Shown piece by piece: positions 40,832 to 52,960 of a DNA stretch of 64,000 nucleotides. Each line of letters begins with the position of its first letter. Position 1 is the first letter of the stretch. Source of the stretch: Symbiodinium natans (Eukaryota > Sar > Dinophyceae > Suessiales > Symbiodiniaceae); the NCBI GenBank assembly GCA_905221605.1, contig CAJNDS010000979.1, forward strand, positions 694,319-758,318, read 5' to 3'. The translations under genes were made by a program, and so were the position numbers. The notes below the pieces were generated by a model that was not told where the DNA came from, did no database searches, and worked only from the letters and a program-made list of their open reading frames with translations.

Positions 40832-41285
40832 GCGGGCGCTGGTCGAGCGCTCAGTGAGACCCTGCGAGGAGCCCCAGGCGGGCGACCTTACCCTCGAGGC
40901 AGGCACAGGCCGAGTCAGCAGCCGTGGCAAAGATACCCTAACGGTCCTGCATTGGAGGCCCCCTGGGAGGGCCCCTGGAGACCCCTGCGTCCCTGACCCC
41001 GTCCGCTGGGCTGCAGGAGCAGGGGTCGTTTTGCCGCGGCAGGCAAGGCTCCGGCCTCCGGCCTCCTCTGAGCTGTCCACTCGCTTCGAGCGTCTCCGGC
41101 CCTGCCTCCCTGGCTTTAGCCCCTTCGCGCCAACCCAAGCTGTCTTCGCTGACCCTGCCTCGCCTTTCCGTCTGCGCATCGCAAATGCCCGGTACTGGTG
41201 TCTTCCTGCCTCTGGCCTTGTCCTGGCCCTGCTGCAGCTTTGTGCCTGGTCCACGCACCTTGTGGAGGTCCCCCAAAGGGCGTGA
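40832..41285 (+). CDS. GC-rich open segment of unknown coding status
   Basis: A GC-rich block starts directly after a long CCCTAAA array and stays open on both strands for more than 110 codons. The plus frame ends ARYWCLPASGLVLALLQLCA...PQRA; a minus frame of about 154 codons overlaps it. It could be a terminal exon of the exportin or part of the next gene. Both-strand openness is common in GC-rich DNA, so coding is not proven. Confidence 0.3.
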
Positions 41286-41431
41286 GTGCTGACTCATGTG
41301 ATGCTTTGTGAAAAATGAAAGTCTTAACTCCTTGAGAGTCGTAAGTGTGCTGGGTAGGTCTGCAGACTACCGCGCCCTAAACCCTAGACCCGAAACCCTA
41401 AACCCTAAACCCTGCCTAAGCAAAGCCCAAG

Positions 41432-42586
41432 GCGGTGGCGAAGCCGCCAGGGCAGGGACCGACCGGTCTCGTCGCGAGCATCCTCAGGGACTCCCAGCTG
41501 CGCGGCTTGGTGGCATCGCCAGGGAGACCCAAGGAACAGGGTTTTTTAGGGTTTAGGGTTTAGGGTTCAGGGTTCAGGGTTTAGGGTTTAGGGTTCAGGG
41601 TTCAGGGTTCAGGGTTTAGGGTTTAGGGTTTAGGGTTACTTGAGGACTATATGCCTTATATCATACAGGGTTCCTAAGTATCCAGGTAGGCCCTTGAGAT
41701 ATTTCATAGTTTCCAGTTCTTGGGTCTAGGAGGAGCATATTTAGGAACATTTTTTCAGAAGGCTTCAAGGCCAGCCATCCTAGAAATTCTTCAAGCCTTA
41801 AACCCTAAATATTTCAGACCTTAAATCAAATTGAAGGATCGGGTCTAGGGCTTATAGAGTCTTAGGTCTTGCAAGGCTTAGATTATATTTAGATTCTGGG
41901 ATCCCTATAGATAATGTGAGGTATATTCCTTAATTGAGGGGTTGCTGGGCTCTTTGGCTTCGGAATGGGGGGAGACACAAGAAAGGCAATATTGGTCAAC
42001 CCCGTATGTTGCAGACGCATGCCCTGCCTACATCTCGATCTGCTCTCTGCTGAGTGGTGTAGGGCGTCAGGGGTTTAGAGGTCCAGGCCTTTGGGTTGAT
42101 CTCAGCACCAAACCCTAAACCCTCAACCCTTGAGTCGTTGCAGCTGCAGGCGGTACCCTGCGTGCAGCCCTCGCAGAGTTCCTGCTGGTGCCGGAGCACT
42201 CCGGGCCAAGTTTCAATATATTTTGACTTCAGTATGTATTCCAGACTCGTTCTGCCCTCTACCAGCCCGGAATAATTTTAAAAGTCGCTGAGCCACGATC
42301 CCTTTTCGGAGGTATAGCTTGCAGAATCCATGTTGCTGACCCCCCAAATGAAGGGACGCCAATGTATGAAAAACTACCCCCCTAAACCCTATGAACCCTA
42401 TCAACCCTGTAAACCCTTCAAACCCTTCATTCAAACCCTGTAAGCCTTATGAGCCCTATAACCCCTGTGAAGCCCTAAGCCATGCAGATTTTTTGGAGCT
42501 AAGGAAGGAGACCATCACGCGCGCGTTGGTTGGGATGGGGGCTTGGACCGCGCAGCTGTGGAACATGCCCGCCTGCTGCAGCTCGT

Positions 42587-42621
<35 letters not shown>

Positions 42622-45600
42622 GTTGAGGGTTTAAGGTTTGGAGTCGGTTTGCTTAGGGTGAGTTTAGGCTGTCTAGGGTTTATGGTGTTTGCAGGTTTTT
42701 AAAGATTTTGGGCTTAGGGTTCTCCATCTGCACACGGAAGGGGTAGTTCTACTGGCGAGGGCCTTGTTCTTCAACCAGGGCAAACATACTCACTTGTCTC
42801 ACGGCCCAGAAGTCTTCATGAACTTCGAACCCTCCCGGCTGCAAACTACCCAAAGCCGAGGTTCAGGGCGTTTTTGGGATCCGGGGGTTGGAGAGTGGGG
42901 GGTGGGGGGGGGTTGCGGTTCCCTGAACCCTGAACCCTAAACCCTCAACCCTAAACCCCTAAACCCGGCTTGCAGGCAGCTCTTTACAGCTTGCAGCCCC
43001 ATGGGGTGGAGGTCTTAGGTCACTCGGAAATCTGTTTCGAAGATGTCGGGTCTGAGGGCTGCCCCTGAATGCCACTTCTACAAAATCCAGCCCTTGAAGC
43101 CCTGGAAAACCTAAGCACGAATCCGAGCACCTGTTTAATTAATACCTCCACATTTAAAGAATTTGTTTCGTCGAGAAGCCCGCCGGAAGACTGCTTTCCA
43201 TTGCGGGGGTTTTCGTATGGGCCAATACCACCACATCTAAAGACTTTTTTCTGGGGGGGGGGTTGAAACTCCATCGGCTTTGGTGTTTTTCTTTGTGAGC
43301 TGCAGTTTGCTTCGGTGAAACTACACATCTTAAAAGTAAAAGCTTTAAAGAAGCTGAGGCCTTAGTTTTCTAGAAGCTGAGGCCCTTCAGAAAGCTAGGA
43401 TTTCTTATGTGATTGCTTACTGGAGGAGAGAAGTTTTCATTCTTTCCTGAGCTACCCTTTATGGGCTGTGCCCGGCAAAGACAGCATCACATTTATAAAA
43501 AGAGATCACAATTTTGGGAGGCCCGGGGGGGGGGGGGGGCCTATTGTTTTCAATAACACATTCCTCTTGTTTTTAGTAGAGAATCAATACGTTGCCATGG
43601 TCTTATTATTGCGGCGCCTTGCCTTTCTTATTGCGCTGCGGGGGGGGGGGGGGGGCATTTAAACAGGTGCTCGGATTAAACCCCAAAACCCCTAAACCCC
43701 CAAACCCTAAACCCCTAAACCCCAAACCCCTAAACCCCAAAACCCCTAAACCCCTAAACCCCAAAACCCCTAAACCCTAAACCCTAAACCCTAGACCCTA
43801 AACCCTAAGCCCGCCCGACTAAGCTCCGAGGATCACGCGGGGAGAAGACTTGGCAGCCCTGTCCGCGGGAAGTTCCTGGCTGCTGAGGCAATTAAACAGA
43901 GTTACTAGTACCATACCCAGGGTTTAGGGTTCAGGGTTTAGGGTTTAGGGTTTAGGGCTATAGTTGGAGGTTCATGGTACTTATGGGCCCAATTATAACT
44001 GCACTTATCACCCAATTATAACCATGTTAGGGCACTTCTCTAGGCGTTTTCAGTGGCTTCTAAGTGCTCCAAGTACTTCCGGGGCCTGATAGTTAGGTTA
44101 CTGGAGCCCTTCAGGGCTCAATTATTAGGGTTTAGGGTTTAGGGTTTAGGGTTTAGGGTTTAGGGTTTAGGGTTTAGGGTTTAGGGTTTAGGGTTTAGGG
44201 TTTAGGGTTTTAGGTCCCTGGAAGTATAGGATAGTGTTCGAACACATCGTAAAACGCGTTGTTCCGGTTGAAGTTAGATCTCTTTGTTGAGAAAGCTAGC
44301 AGAATGGGATACAAAGGACATCACCTGGCTTCCTTTCTAAGGGTGGTGCCATGGGCCCTTACTATGTCCCTTACCTCCTTTAAAGGCTTCTGAAGTATGG
44401 GCCCTTGGGTGGTTTCTGTTAAGGGCCCATAACAAGGGAAAATGTAACCCCTAAACCCGAAACCCTAAACCCTGAACCCTAAACCCTAAACCCTAAACCC
44501 TAAACCCACGTAACTGCCCTAAGATCCTTGTTGCGATCACTTAACCCAGGCTCTGCGGATCGGCTTCCAGAAACTGGCGAGATCCTGCACGTGGCCAGCG
44601 ATGTCCTGCGAAACCTGGGTTGCTGTTTAGCTGCGGTTTAGGCTTTAGGGTTTCGGGTGACCTGTTCTCTGAAAAGCTTCATGTTCTGCACAGTGAGGCA
44701 GCATCACCCCTAGACTTAACCCTAAACCCTAAACCCGGCTCTGCCTTCAAAAGGGTTTAGGGTTCAGAGTTTAGGGACTAACTCTGAACCCGAAGCCTTT
44801 TTGAAGGCAAAGCCGAGTTTTGGCTTAAGGGTGCAGGGTGTAGGGTTTAGGATTTCAGGTCACCCTAAACCCGAAACCCTAAACCCTAAACCCTAAACCC
44901 TAAACATCCCTAAACCCTAAACCCTAAACCCGAAACGGTCACCAAAGCAAGAGCCCAGGAGTCCTTCCCCAGGGCATCCTCAAGCCCGTCGGAGAGCTGG
45001 TCGCTGGGAGGAGCCCTAGCCCGCCTTCGGACGGAGGCTTAGCTATATCCCCCTTGGGAATTATTCTTTATTTTTGTCCTTGGGAATTATTCTTTATTTT
45101 TGTCTATATAAAACCCAAGAGGATATCAAACAAATTGTTTTTTTTAAGGTTCTAAGGGGAGTATAGTTAGCAGCGGACCAGGCTGGCCTATTTTACCCTA
45201 CAACTCCCTCTAACAGGCCTCTTCAGGCCTTAAAACCCAAAAGGGCACTCTTTTCATTCCTAGGTTCCTCCTGTGTCTAGAGGCCCTTTGTAGGGCCCTT
45301 GTAAAGAGCCAACCCCCCCCCCCCCCCCCAAAAAAAAGGCTGGGCTACCCAGGCCTGGATGGGCCTTATAATCCCCATTCTCGGTTATAGGGTCTACTAG
45401 CCCATGCTGGGAGTGAGTCCTCTTTGAACATCTTTTTTTGGGGGAGGGTGCGGGGGTTTAAAGGCTTAGGGCTTAGGGTCCCCAATTATCCCTATGTTAT
45501 GCCAAAGGTTTTAAAGAGGGTTTGCCGGGCTTCCCTGAAAAGGGGATACCTCCCCCTCCCCCCTATGTAATTTAGGCCTGAGATGCTGGAGGGGTACCCC

Positions 45601-46214
45601 TTTTGGGGGGAGGTGTGGCCGGCTCTATATGCAGGTAAGGGCGAAGCCCAAACCCTACAAACCTTTATGGTACTTTTCCCCTAGACAAACCAAGGAGGCG
45701 CCCTTTGCAACGCGGTGCGGCAGAGCTGGAGCAGCTTCACCGCCGCAGTCACTGCGGACTCCAAGCGCAGCGCCTCACTGCTGGCGCCTGGGGCAGCCGA
45801 GAGCCCAACTAAGGAAAGAGACCTTAAAGTTATTATGGGGATCCTTGATGTATGATTTAAGGTAGATTCCTTAATTAAGGGGTACTGGGCTCTTTGGGGA
45901 AGAGAGGGCTTAGGCTTTTGAAGTTCGCGAGGGTTCAGGGGCTTTTGGACTTTCAGGGGTTTGGGGTTTGGGGTTTGGGGTTTAGGCTTTAGGGCTCAGG
46001 GTCGAGAGAAGAATTGACAACTAGCGGTGAAAGCACATAGAAACCCAATCCCTAAACCCTAAACCCTAAACCCTAAACCCTCCAGTGCTTGCTGAAAGCC
46101 CTTCGGCGGCTGTGGGCCGAGGTGTGCGAGTGCACGAACCCCGTGTTCCTCGCTCTCCTGGTTCTGGTGAAGTTCTTCAAGCTTCAGTGTCGGAAGTTGG
46201 AGCCTGGGAACTAA
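41432..46214 (+). CDS. Unidentified multi-exon gene (or genes)
   Basis: Plus-strand segments between repeats have splice-like ends and helix-rich translations: 41432-41540 (GLVASILRDSQLRGLVAS), 42150-42205 (GTLRAALAEFLLVPEHSG), 42488-42586 (DFLELRKETITRALVGMG), 42976-43011 (AALYSLQPHGVE), 44550-44617 (GEILHVASDVLRNL), 44970-45042 (GILKPVGELVAG), about 45690-45827 (ALCNAVRQSWSSFTAAVTAD) and 46086-46214 (CLLKALRRLWAEVCE...KLEPGN then TAA). The composition suggests alpha-helical, HEAT- or ARM-like repeats. I recognise no family and cannot prove that all belong to one gene. The last segment ends in a stop and may be the C-terminus. Confidence 0.4.
42587..42620. repeat. Poly-G run (34)
   Basis: Directly follows the exon-like segment 42488-42586; the longest G run in the window. 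Confidence 0.9.
45043..45166 (+). mobile_element. CTATATCCCCCTT element (TTAG target)
   Basis: Same TIRs as the introners at 26.6-27.0 kb; TSD TTAG at 45039 and 45167. The segment CCTTGGGAATTATTC... is duplicated inside. It interrupts an open segment (PSDGG-LAADQ) and so is probably an intron. Confidence 0.75.
46086..46214 (+). CDS. Probable terminal exon of the unidentified gene
   Basis: Acceptor CCTCCAG|TGC directly after a CCCTAAA array. Open for 42 codons (CLLKALRRLWAEVCECTNPV, FLALLVLVKFFKLQ, CRKLEPGN) and closed by TAA at 46212-46214. It includes a hydrophobic stretch FLALLVLV that could be a buried helix. Confidence 0.45.
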   Translation, partial: CLLKALRRLWAEVCECTNPVFLALLVLVKFFKLQCRKLEPGN

Positions 46215-46617
46215 ATAGGGTTCAGGGTTCAGGGTTGAGGGTTTAGGGTTTAGGGTTTGGGGTTTGGGGTTAGGGGTTTAGGGCTTAGGGAACTGTAGGG
46301 CTTTAGGGTTTCAGGAGGTTTTCGGCGCTTACAGGGTCCAGGAGCCTGGGGGCTGTAGGGGCTTTAGCTTCAGGGCTTAAAGCCTTTAAGGTTCAGGGTC
46401 TAGGAGCCTTTAGGGCTTGAGGTTTGAGTTCAGGGTTTTACCTCTGCTGGAAGCTTTCGGCGTTCAAGCGGTGATGCCAGGAGAGGCAGGTAGACTCTGT
46501 ACCCCAAACCCAAAAACCCTAAAACCCTAAGCCTTAGACCCTGAACCCTAAACCCTCAACCCCCAACCCCAAACCCCAAAACCCCAAAACCCCAAACCCC
46601 AAACCCTTTAGACCCTA

Positions 46618-46735
46618 AGAGCTCCATGAGAGTCGGCTTGCTTCTCAAAGCATCGAGGAGCTTTCTGTTGAAGCCGCCCAGCTCTACCTCTGTCCCCCGC
46701 TCGTGGAGGCACCGGGGGTTTGTCTTCCTCTACGC
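46618..46735 (+). CDS. Possible exon, unknown protein
   Basis: Open segment encoding ELHESRLASQSIEELSVEAA-QLYLCPPLVEA between a C-rich repeat tract and a CTATA..TATAG element. No family recognised; another frame (MRVGLLLKAS...) is also open. Confidence 0.3.
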
Positions 46736-46741
46736 AGCTCA

Positions 46742-46866
46742 GCTATAGCCCCCTTAGGATTTTTTGATTTATGCGAAACCCACAGGCACATTGAAGAGAT
46801 TGTTGTTATTGTTATTCTTATTGTTCTTATCATGGTTACTTTTACTAAGGTTCGAAGGGTAGTATA
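46742..46866 (+). mobile_element. CTATAGCCCCCTTAG element, diverged
   Basis: Ends CTATAGCCCCCTTAG and TTCGAAGGGTAGTATAG match the family at 45.0 kb. No clear TSD. The interior is rich in TTGTTATTGTTATT. Confidence 0.6.
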
Positions 46867-48573
46867 GTTTGGCCCTGCCGCCAAGCCTAAGCTCGAGCCC
46901 TGAAGCAACACCTGGCCAGCGACAGCTGCTCCTGCTCGGACGAGCAGACAGCAAAACAGCAAAACTGCCGCAACGATCGCATCAGCGAACGAGCTTGCGC
47001 TGGGGGATATAAACCCCTAAAACGAAATGGACTGGGGGAGGTTTGCACGGGGGGATAGAATCGAGGTAGAATCGAAGAAGCCCCATTCCGAACTAGCGAG
47101 GTCTCCATGCAACATAGAAAAATCCAGGGGTGTCCCCCCCTCCCCCCCCCCCCCCCCACCCGGACAGAGGGGAAAAGAAAGAAAAAAACAGTTAGAGCTT
47201 TCGCTTTCTCAAGGTAGGGGAAAAAGCCCTCAAGGTAGTGGAGGTGGGACTTAGGGACAGGGACTCCCGGAGTATACAGCATCTCTTCGGTTTTTTTGAG
47301 GGGTTAGGTTCGTGCTCCGAGTAGCTTCTGCCAGGGCAGGACAGGCGATGTGAATCGAAGTCCACTGGAGTTTGAGATGTTGAGCCCAGACACCTCCACC
47401 GTTTCCATGCGTCGTGGGCCTTTGTCCAGGCATTGCGGGGTGGCTGCAGGAGCTGCCAAACAGCCAGGATCGCCTAGGGCTTGGTAGATTAAGGGCATGC
47501 CGCCTTAAACATGGCCGAGAACCCTAAACCCTAAACCCGAAAAAAACCCTAAACCCTAACCCGTAAACCCTTAACCCTTAAACCCTAAACCCAACCATAT
47601 GTTGGGAGATGGGTTCTAGGGGGTCTGAGTTGGGACTTCGGGCAAGCATCTGCAGGAGTGTGGGAAGAGGGGGAGAGGGGATGGGTTTGGAGAGTAAAAG
47701 CGTTAATGCCTTTTTGGTGCTGGGTCCTATTCTAGTACTTTACCACAATAGTTATATACCTTTTTTCCCGGTCTACTCCAAAGTAGGGGGGGTAGACGGT
47801 GGTGATTCGAGCTTTAAGACTGAACTTTGTATTCTAAGAAGCCGAGTCAAGCTCGAAGGGTGGTTCTTGGAGTTGTTGGAGTGGCCTCAAACCGAAAGCA
47901 CCGAGTTGACCGGCCGCTAGATTGATTTAGAGCTCTCAGGGCGCGGCCCTCGGGATGGCAGCCTGGACGTGACTCAGAGAATTTTTACCAAACACTCTGC
48001 GAATTTAGTTATTGTATTTTTTCTTTGTTGTTCTTTTTGGGCGCGGGGGGGGGGGGGGGGGGGTTCTGTAATATTTTTTGCCTTTCAAGCCCTGAAACCC
48101 TGGGAACTTGTTGGGGGGGGAGGGGGTTCTTATCACTGACAATCAAGCTCTTGTCTACGGGTAGGCCTTGACTTTCCAAGAGAGTGCAGATGATGCCCCC
48201 CAGACACGCGTACTGACAGCCTGCTGAAGGATGGGCCCGGTGCGCCTCCCCAGCAACACTTTGCCGGGGGGGGGGCTCTTCTATGAGGTGTCAGGCTGAA
48301 GATGGATCTAGAAAGCAAAGAGTTTAGGGTTAAAGCTTCCGTTTTGGATGTGGTACTTAAAGGGCTTAAGAACTTGGAGTGTGTTGCGGACAGGTGCGTA
48401 GGCAGAGGTAGACCAGTCGCGGTGGTGGTTGCGGGCGAGTCCCACGGGTCCGAGTTGAGGTTGCTGCTGCCATGCATCGGACAACAACGCCACCAGCTCT
48501 ACTCCAAAGCATGGCAGACTTAGGTAGACGACTTTAGGGTGTGGGGTGTGGGTTTGGGTTTAGGGTTATAGGC

Positions 48574-48699
48574 TTTAGGTGCATGTCTTCTATTCTCGAC
48601 GGTCATTCAGTTCTTCTCCAACGAACAAGTGAGGCGGCGCACCAAAGACATGCAGAGAAACTTGGTGCGGGATGGCTCTTCAAGCATCGCCAGACCCTC
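48574..48699 (+). CDS. Possible exon, unknown basic protein
   Basis: Encodes VIQFFSNEQVRRRTKDMQRN and LVRDGSSSIARPS. Charged and helical; no family recognised. Confidence 0.3.
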
Positions 48700-48865
48700 A
48701 GCGGGTGCCTCACCCTAACCCTGATTGCTGGTAGCATGTTGACGCTTAGGGGTCTGATCGTGTCCTAATACGCACCAGCAGTGGTTTGCGCTAGCGGTTT
48801 TTATTTCCAGTTAGACTTCCGGGGGGACAAAGCGCTGCGGGGGGGACCCTATCGCTCCTCCGAGC

Positions 48866-49215
48866 ATGGTAGTCACAAGCTTCACGAAGGGCTTTTTTCA
48901 AAAGCTCCATGAGTGGAACGCAGTGGCAGAGCAGGTTCGACGGGAGTGGAGGTAGCAAGGGAGGGAGCCTGATAGTCTATTCTGACTCAAGGCCCTCCAA
49001 TGCCATTGGGGGTTTAGGGTTTTTCGCCTTCGCCATTGGGGGTTGGGGGTTTCGCGCTTCAGCACTCTATGCCCTAAAAGCCCAAACCTACGAAAACCTG
49101 AAAACCTTTCCCTTATGCCCATGGCATCATTCCGAGGTTGACGGTGACGAGCTCACGGCAGAGCATGAGGCAGCAAAACGTAGAGCGCGGGAAGTTTTGC
49201 CCGGCCACGGGCCAG
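48866..49215 (+). CDS. Two possible exons, unknown protein
   Basis: About 48880-48952 encodes FTKGFFQKLHEWNAVAEQVR-REWR and ends at a G|GTAGCA donor. About 49130-49215 encodes VDGDELTAEHEAAKRRAREV-LPGHGP with donor G|GTAGGA. Both are charged and coding-like and may belong with the segment at 48.6 kb. Function unknown. Confidence 0.35.
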
Positions 49216-49259
49216 GTAGGACCCCTTTGTTCTCGTTCCATTGTTGTTGGATTATGTGA

Positions 49260-52200
49260 TGGTATATGGTCAGCTCTATAAATTATGGTTTCCCGTGTTT
49301 ACGACCCTACCTGACTAGGGGCCAGCGCTAGTCAGGACACTCAAAAAAAACCATCTTTTAGAGAAGTGACGATAGCATGGAGCCTAGTATTCCGTTTAGG
49401 CCCCTTATACATCTCCGAGAATGACCCCGCAAAACCCGTTCTACTTGTTTTGAGAACCTCTTTTAGCTGGCTGGAACTCGATTAAGTGGCAGGAGGTCGA
49501 TGTCTCTGACCTTGGGAGCGTTTTTAGGGCCAGGGTTGGGGCTTCGGGTTTTTGGGGTTGTTAGGGTTTTAAAGGGTTTTCGCTGGGGTTTTTAGAGGGG
49601 GTGAGAGGCGGAGCCTAGGCGGAAAGTGAACAACTGAACGCTTAAGGCTGCGAGGTGTTCCTGGGCGACGGAAACGAAACAAGACGCGAAATGGAAAAGG
49701 TGTTCTTCGGGGGGAGGCAAGTTGGCCAGGGGGATTTCCTCAGCGGGCGTGGAGGGGAGGAGTGGGTTGGAGCTTGTTTTCGCAACTGGGCGTGGAGGCG
49801 TTTAGCGGTGAGGGGTTTGGGTTGAGTGGTTTCGGGGGAGTAGGGCTTTCAGGGTTTAAAGCCTTAAGGGGTGTCATTGCAGTTGGAGGCACTTTAGGGA
49901 TCGGAGAGGTGTTGGGCCTGGGGGTAGGTCTGGAGGTCGCCCACTGCGCCAACTCCGGCTCTTGAAGTCCATGCGAACCAAGAGTGTGCCACCTTTGGGG
50001 CTACAGGAGTCAGGCCCTCTCAATTCAAGTGCTGGTTTCGGGTTTTGTATTGGGGTTAGGGTTTGGGTTTAGAGGGTAGGGGTTTAGGGTTTAGAGCGTA
50101 GAGGGTTTGAGAATTTTAGGGTTTGAAGGTTGCGGAGAGTTAGGGTTAGGGTTTAGGGAGTTTTGGTTTAAGGGTTTAGGGTTTCGTGTCTTCCGGCCTT
50201 TATCTCCATGCGCCTGCTGCAGCCGTTCCTGTTGGGGTCACGCTTGGGGGGGACGGGTGAGGGGCCGTGGCCCTTGCGACTGCATGCGCCCAGAGGCAGA
50301 GGTCGGCCGATGAATTGTCGAAACTTTGGTCCACGAAAACCTTACTAAAACCCTAATAAAGTACCCTAAACTCTAAACCCTAGACCCTAAACCCTTAAAC
50401 CCTAAACACTAAACCCTAAAACCCTAAACCCTAAACATTAACAAGGGGAACATAAATATAGAAAGGCAGGGCCATTCCGGGCTTGGGACTTGAGGTGTAG
50501 ATATGACCGTCTCGAAGTTCGGCTGACGAACGTTCGGCTTCTAGAGGAGCTGGCGCTTGTTTTGAAGTTTAGGGTTCAGGGTTTGGGCTTGGCTTAGGGT
50601 TTAGGGTTATGGTTTAGGTAGGGTCCTCTAAACCCGAATGTCGGATCTGCGGCACCTGAACCCAAAACCCTAAGCCCTGACTCCTAAGACGAAGAGAACC
50701 CAGGAGGTTTCCTAAGTCGCCCAAAGCACAAAGCCCTAAACACGGACCAGAAACCCGAGCAAAGTGATAGGGATTACCATACTCTGTATGATCTTAATAT
50801 AAACATATATATTATATGATAGATATATGTATGTATTATAGATAGGGTTAGTGTAGGGGGGAATAAGGTCAAGGGATACTTCTAGGGGTCCCTCCCCTAA
50901 CCCAGGCCATGGGAGGCCAGAAGAACAAGAGGGGTTTAGGGTCAGGCACCTTGTGGCTCCAAGAAGAAAGCTTTAGGTACCAAGGGTTTAGGGGTTCTAG
51001 GGTTAGGTTTAGGGGTTAGGGGTAGGGTTTAGGTTAGAATCCGTAACGGACTTTGTGGGTGTTATTCACCCTAAAGGCTGAAAATGGCCAAAGCCCTTAT
51101 AGAGAAGGCCTTTGGCCCAAAAAGCCTTCAAAATAAAGTGCGCTTGGAGCCTCGGGGTTAAACTGTGCACACCATCTTGAAGAACTTTGTGCTGAAGTTT
51201 CCGTACAGACGGCCACAAGCGCAGGATGCCGAGGCCAAACCCTAAACCTGAAAACCCCAAACCCTAACCCAAACCCTTAACCCTCAACCCTAAACCCAAA
51301 AACCTCAACCCTAAACCCTAAACCACTAAACCCTTCAAACCCCCCCCCCCCCCCACCCCACCCCCCCCCCCCCACTCCCAAAAAAAATAAGCACGAGACC
51401 ACAAGCCGCAGGTTCGTGCGAGCCATGGGCACCTCTTCACTCGACGGAGGAGGGGGGATAGGGGGTAGGGGGGTCTTCAAGGCCCTGCTATGGGAGGAGG
51501 GAAAAGCCCCGAGGATTTAGGTTTAGGGTTTTAGGGTTTAGGGTGTTGGGTGTGGGTTTAGGGTTGGTAGGGTTTCGAGGGATGATGGATTGGGCGTCTA
51601 GGTTCCAGATACCAGACACCATAGCTTTGCTTGCGCGACCCTCCTAAGAGCTTTGTGCAAACAGGGGTCCTTGTAATGGAAGAGCTCATTTTTCTGTAAA
51701 AAAAGTTTGCCGGGAGGGATTTTCAAAGCAGAGGAGGAGGGTTTATTCAAAACAAAGAGAGCGAGAGGAGAGAGACACAAACGATTCCTTGCAAAAAAAA
51801 CAAGGGCTCTTAAACAGGGGACCCCCGGACCCCCTAGGTTGGAAAAAAAACTGATCCTCCAGGCTTAGGTGAGTTTTTCAAGTTTGGGGAGTTTAGGTTT
51901 TAGGGGTTCAGGGTTCAGGCTTTTACGGGCTTTAGGGGTTTTAGGGTTTTTGGGGTTTAGGGGTGTTAATGGGTTTTACGGGTTGGGGGTTTAGGGTTTT
52001 GGGCATATATTTAGGTGGTATTAGGGTCATAGGGTCATATCGTGCACGAATTGCGAAAAACAAAGGGACCGGTTTTGTAGGCTTCGGGAACTATAAACAG
52101 TTTCAAAAGACAGTTCGCGATAGTTATACGAACCAAAAGGTAAGTTTTGGGTAGTTAATGGCATTAGGGTCCTTATTTCCCTATAGAGTAAGGGACAGTA

Positions 52201-52900
52201 CGGCTTTACAAACGACCCCCAAAGGGACAATACTCGGAGGAACCCTTATGGCAACTCAAGGGTTGTGGGGTCGAAAGTCCGGAGTTCTATGTTTGTGGCT
52301 GGTGTGCTTATGATGGCTTGAAGCCCTAGCCGGCCCAAACCAACACCCTAGACCCGAACCCATTTATGGTTTAGGATGGTCGCGGTTTTCGGACAGAAAT
52401 CAGGGCCCAGCAAGAGCGACTGGCAAACGACCCCCCCACAATACACGCCAAGACCCCGTTTAACTTTTGAGCGGAAAGGTCCCTAAACACTTAAACCCTC
52501 AACCCCAAACACTAGACAGCTAAAAGGCACCAAGTGCGCCCAACAAAGCTCAACAAAAACAGCCTCACAAACCACTTCCTCAACATCCCGCGGGAACAAT
52601 GCCCCGTCAACTGTCTTAAACAACAAAAGGCCTGGAGGAGCTCTGTAGTAGGGGAATGTCGGGGAAGGTGGGAGTATGTTCCCTTATGATTAGTCCGTTA
52701 AGCGGACTAGTTATGGGCTAGGGAAATTAGGGCAGCTGAGTCCCTAGTTACTGTGGCCCCGCCCTCCCCCCAATCCCCCCCCCTCTCCCCCCCTCCCCCC
52801 CCCTTCCACCCCGCCCTCCCCTTTCCCCCCCTTAAAACCAAAACCCACAACCCTAAACCCTAAACCTAACACCCCCCTTTCTCCGCCCTCCTCTTCCCCC
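49260..52900. other. Region without recognised genes
   Basis: Degenerate G-rich telomere-like tracts (49540-50170, 50900-51040, 51880-52020), C-rich patches (50340-50440, 51240-51370) and pyrimidine-rich DNA at 52750-52830. A short inverted element lies at about 52680-52760 (TTAGTCCGTTAAGCGGACTAG). A few frames of 60-70 codons, none with motifs. Confidence 0.45.
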
Positions 52901-52908
52901 CTCCGAAG

Positions 52909-52960
52909 GTGAGCCCCGGGCCCCCGCAGGCAGAAGCGGCCTTGAGGCGGCGGATTCAGG
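52909..52960 (+). CDS. GRASP: Possible N-terminal GRASP exon
   Basis: Encodes VSPGPPQAEAALRRRIQ after acceptor GAAG|GTG. This resembles the SPA-x-x-AGL segment that precedes FFDFI in GRASPs, but the match is weak and phase is unproven. Confidence 0.3.
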
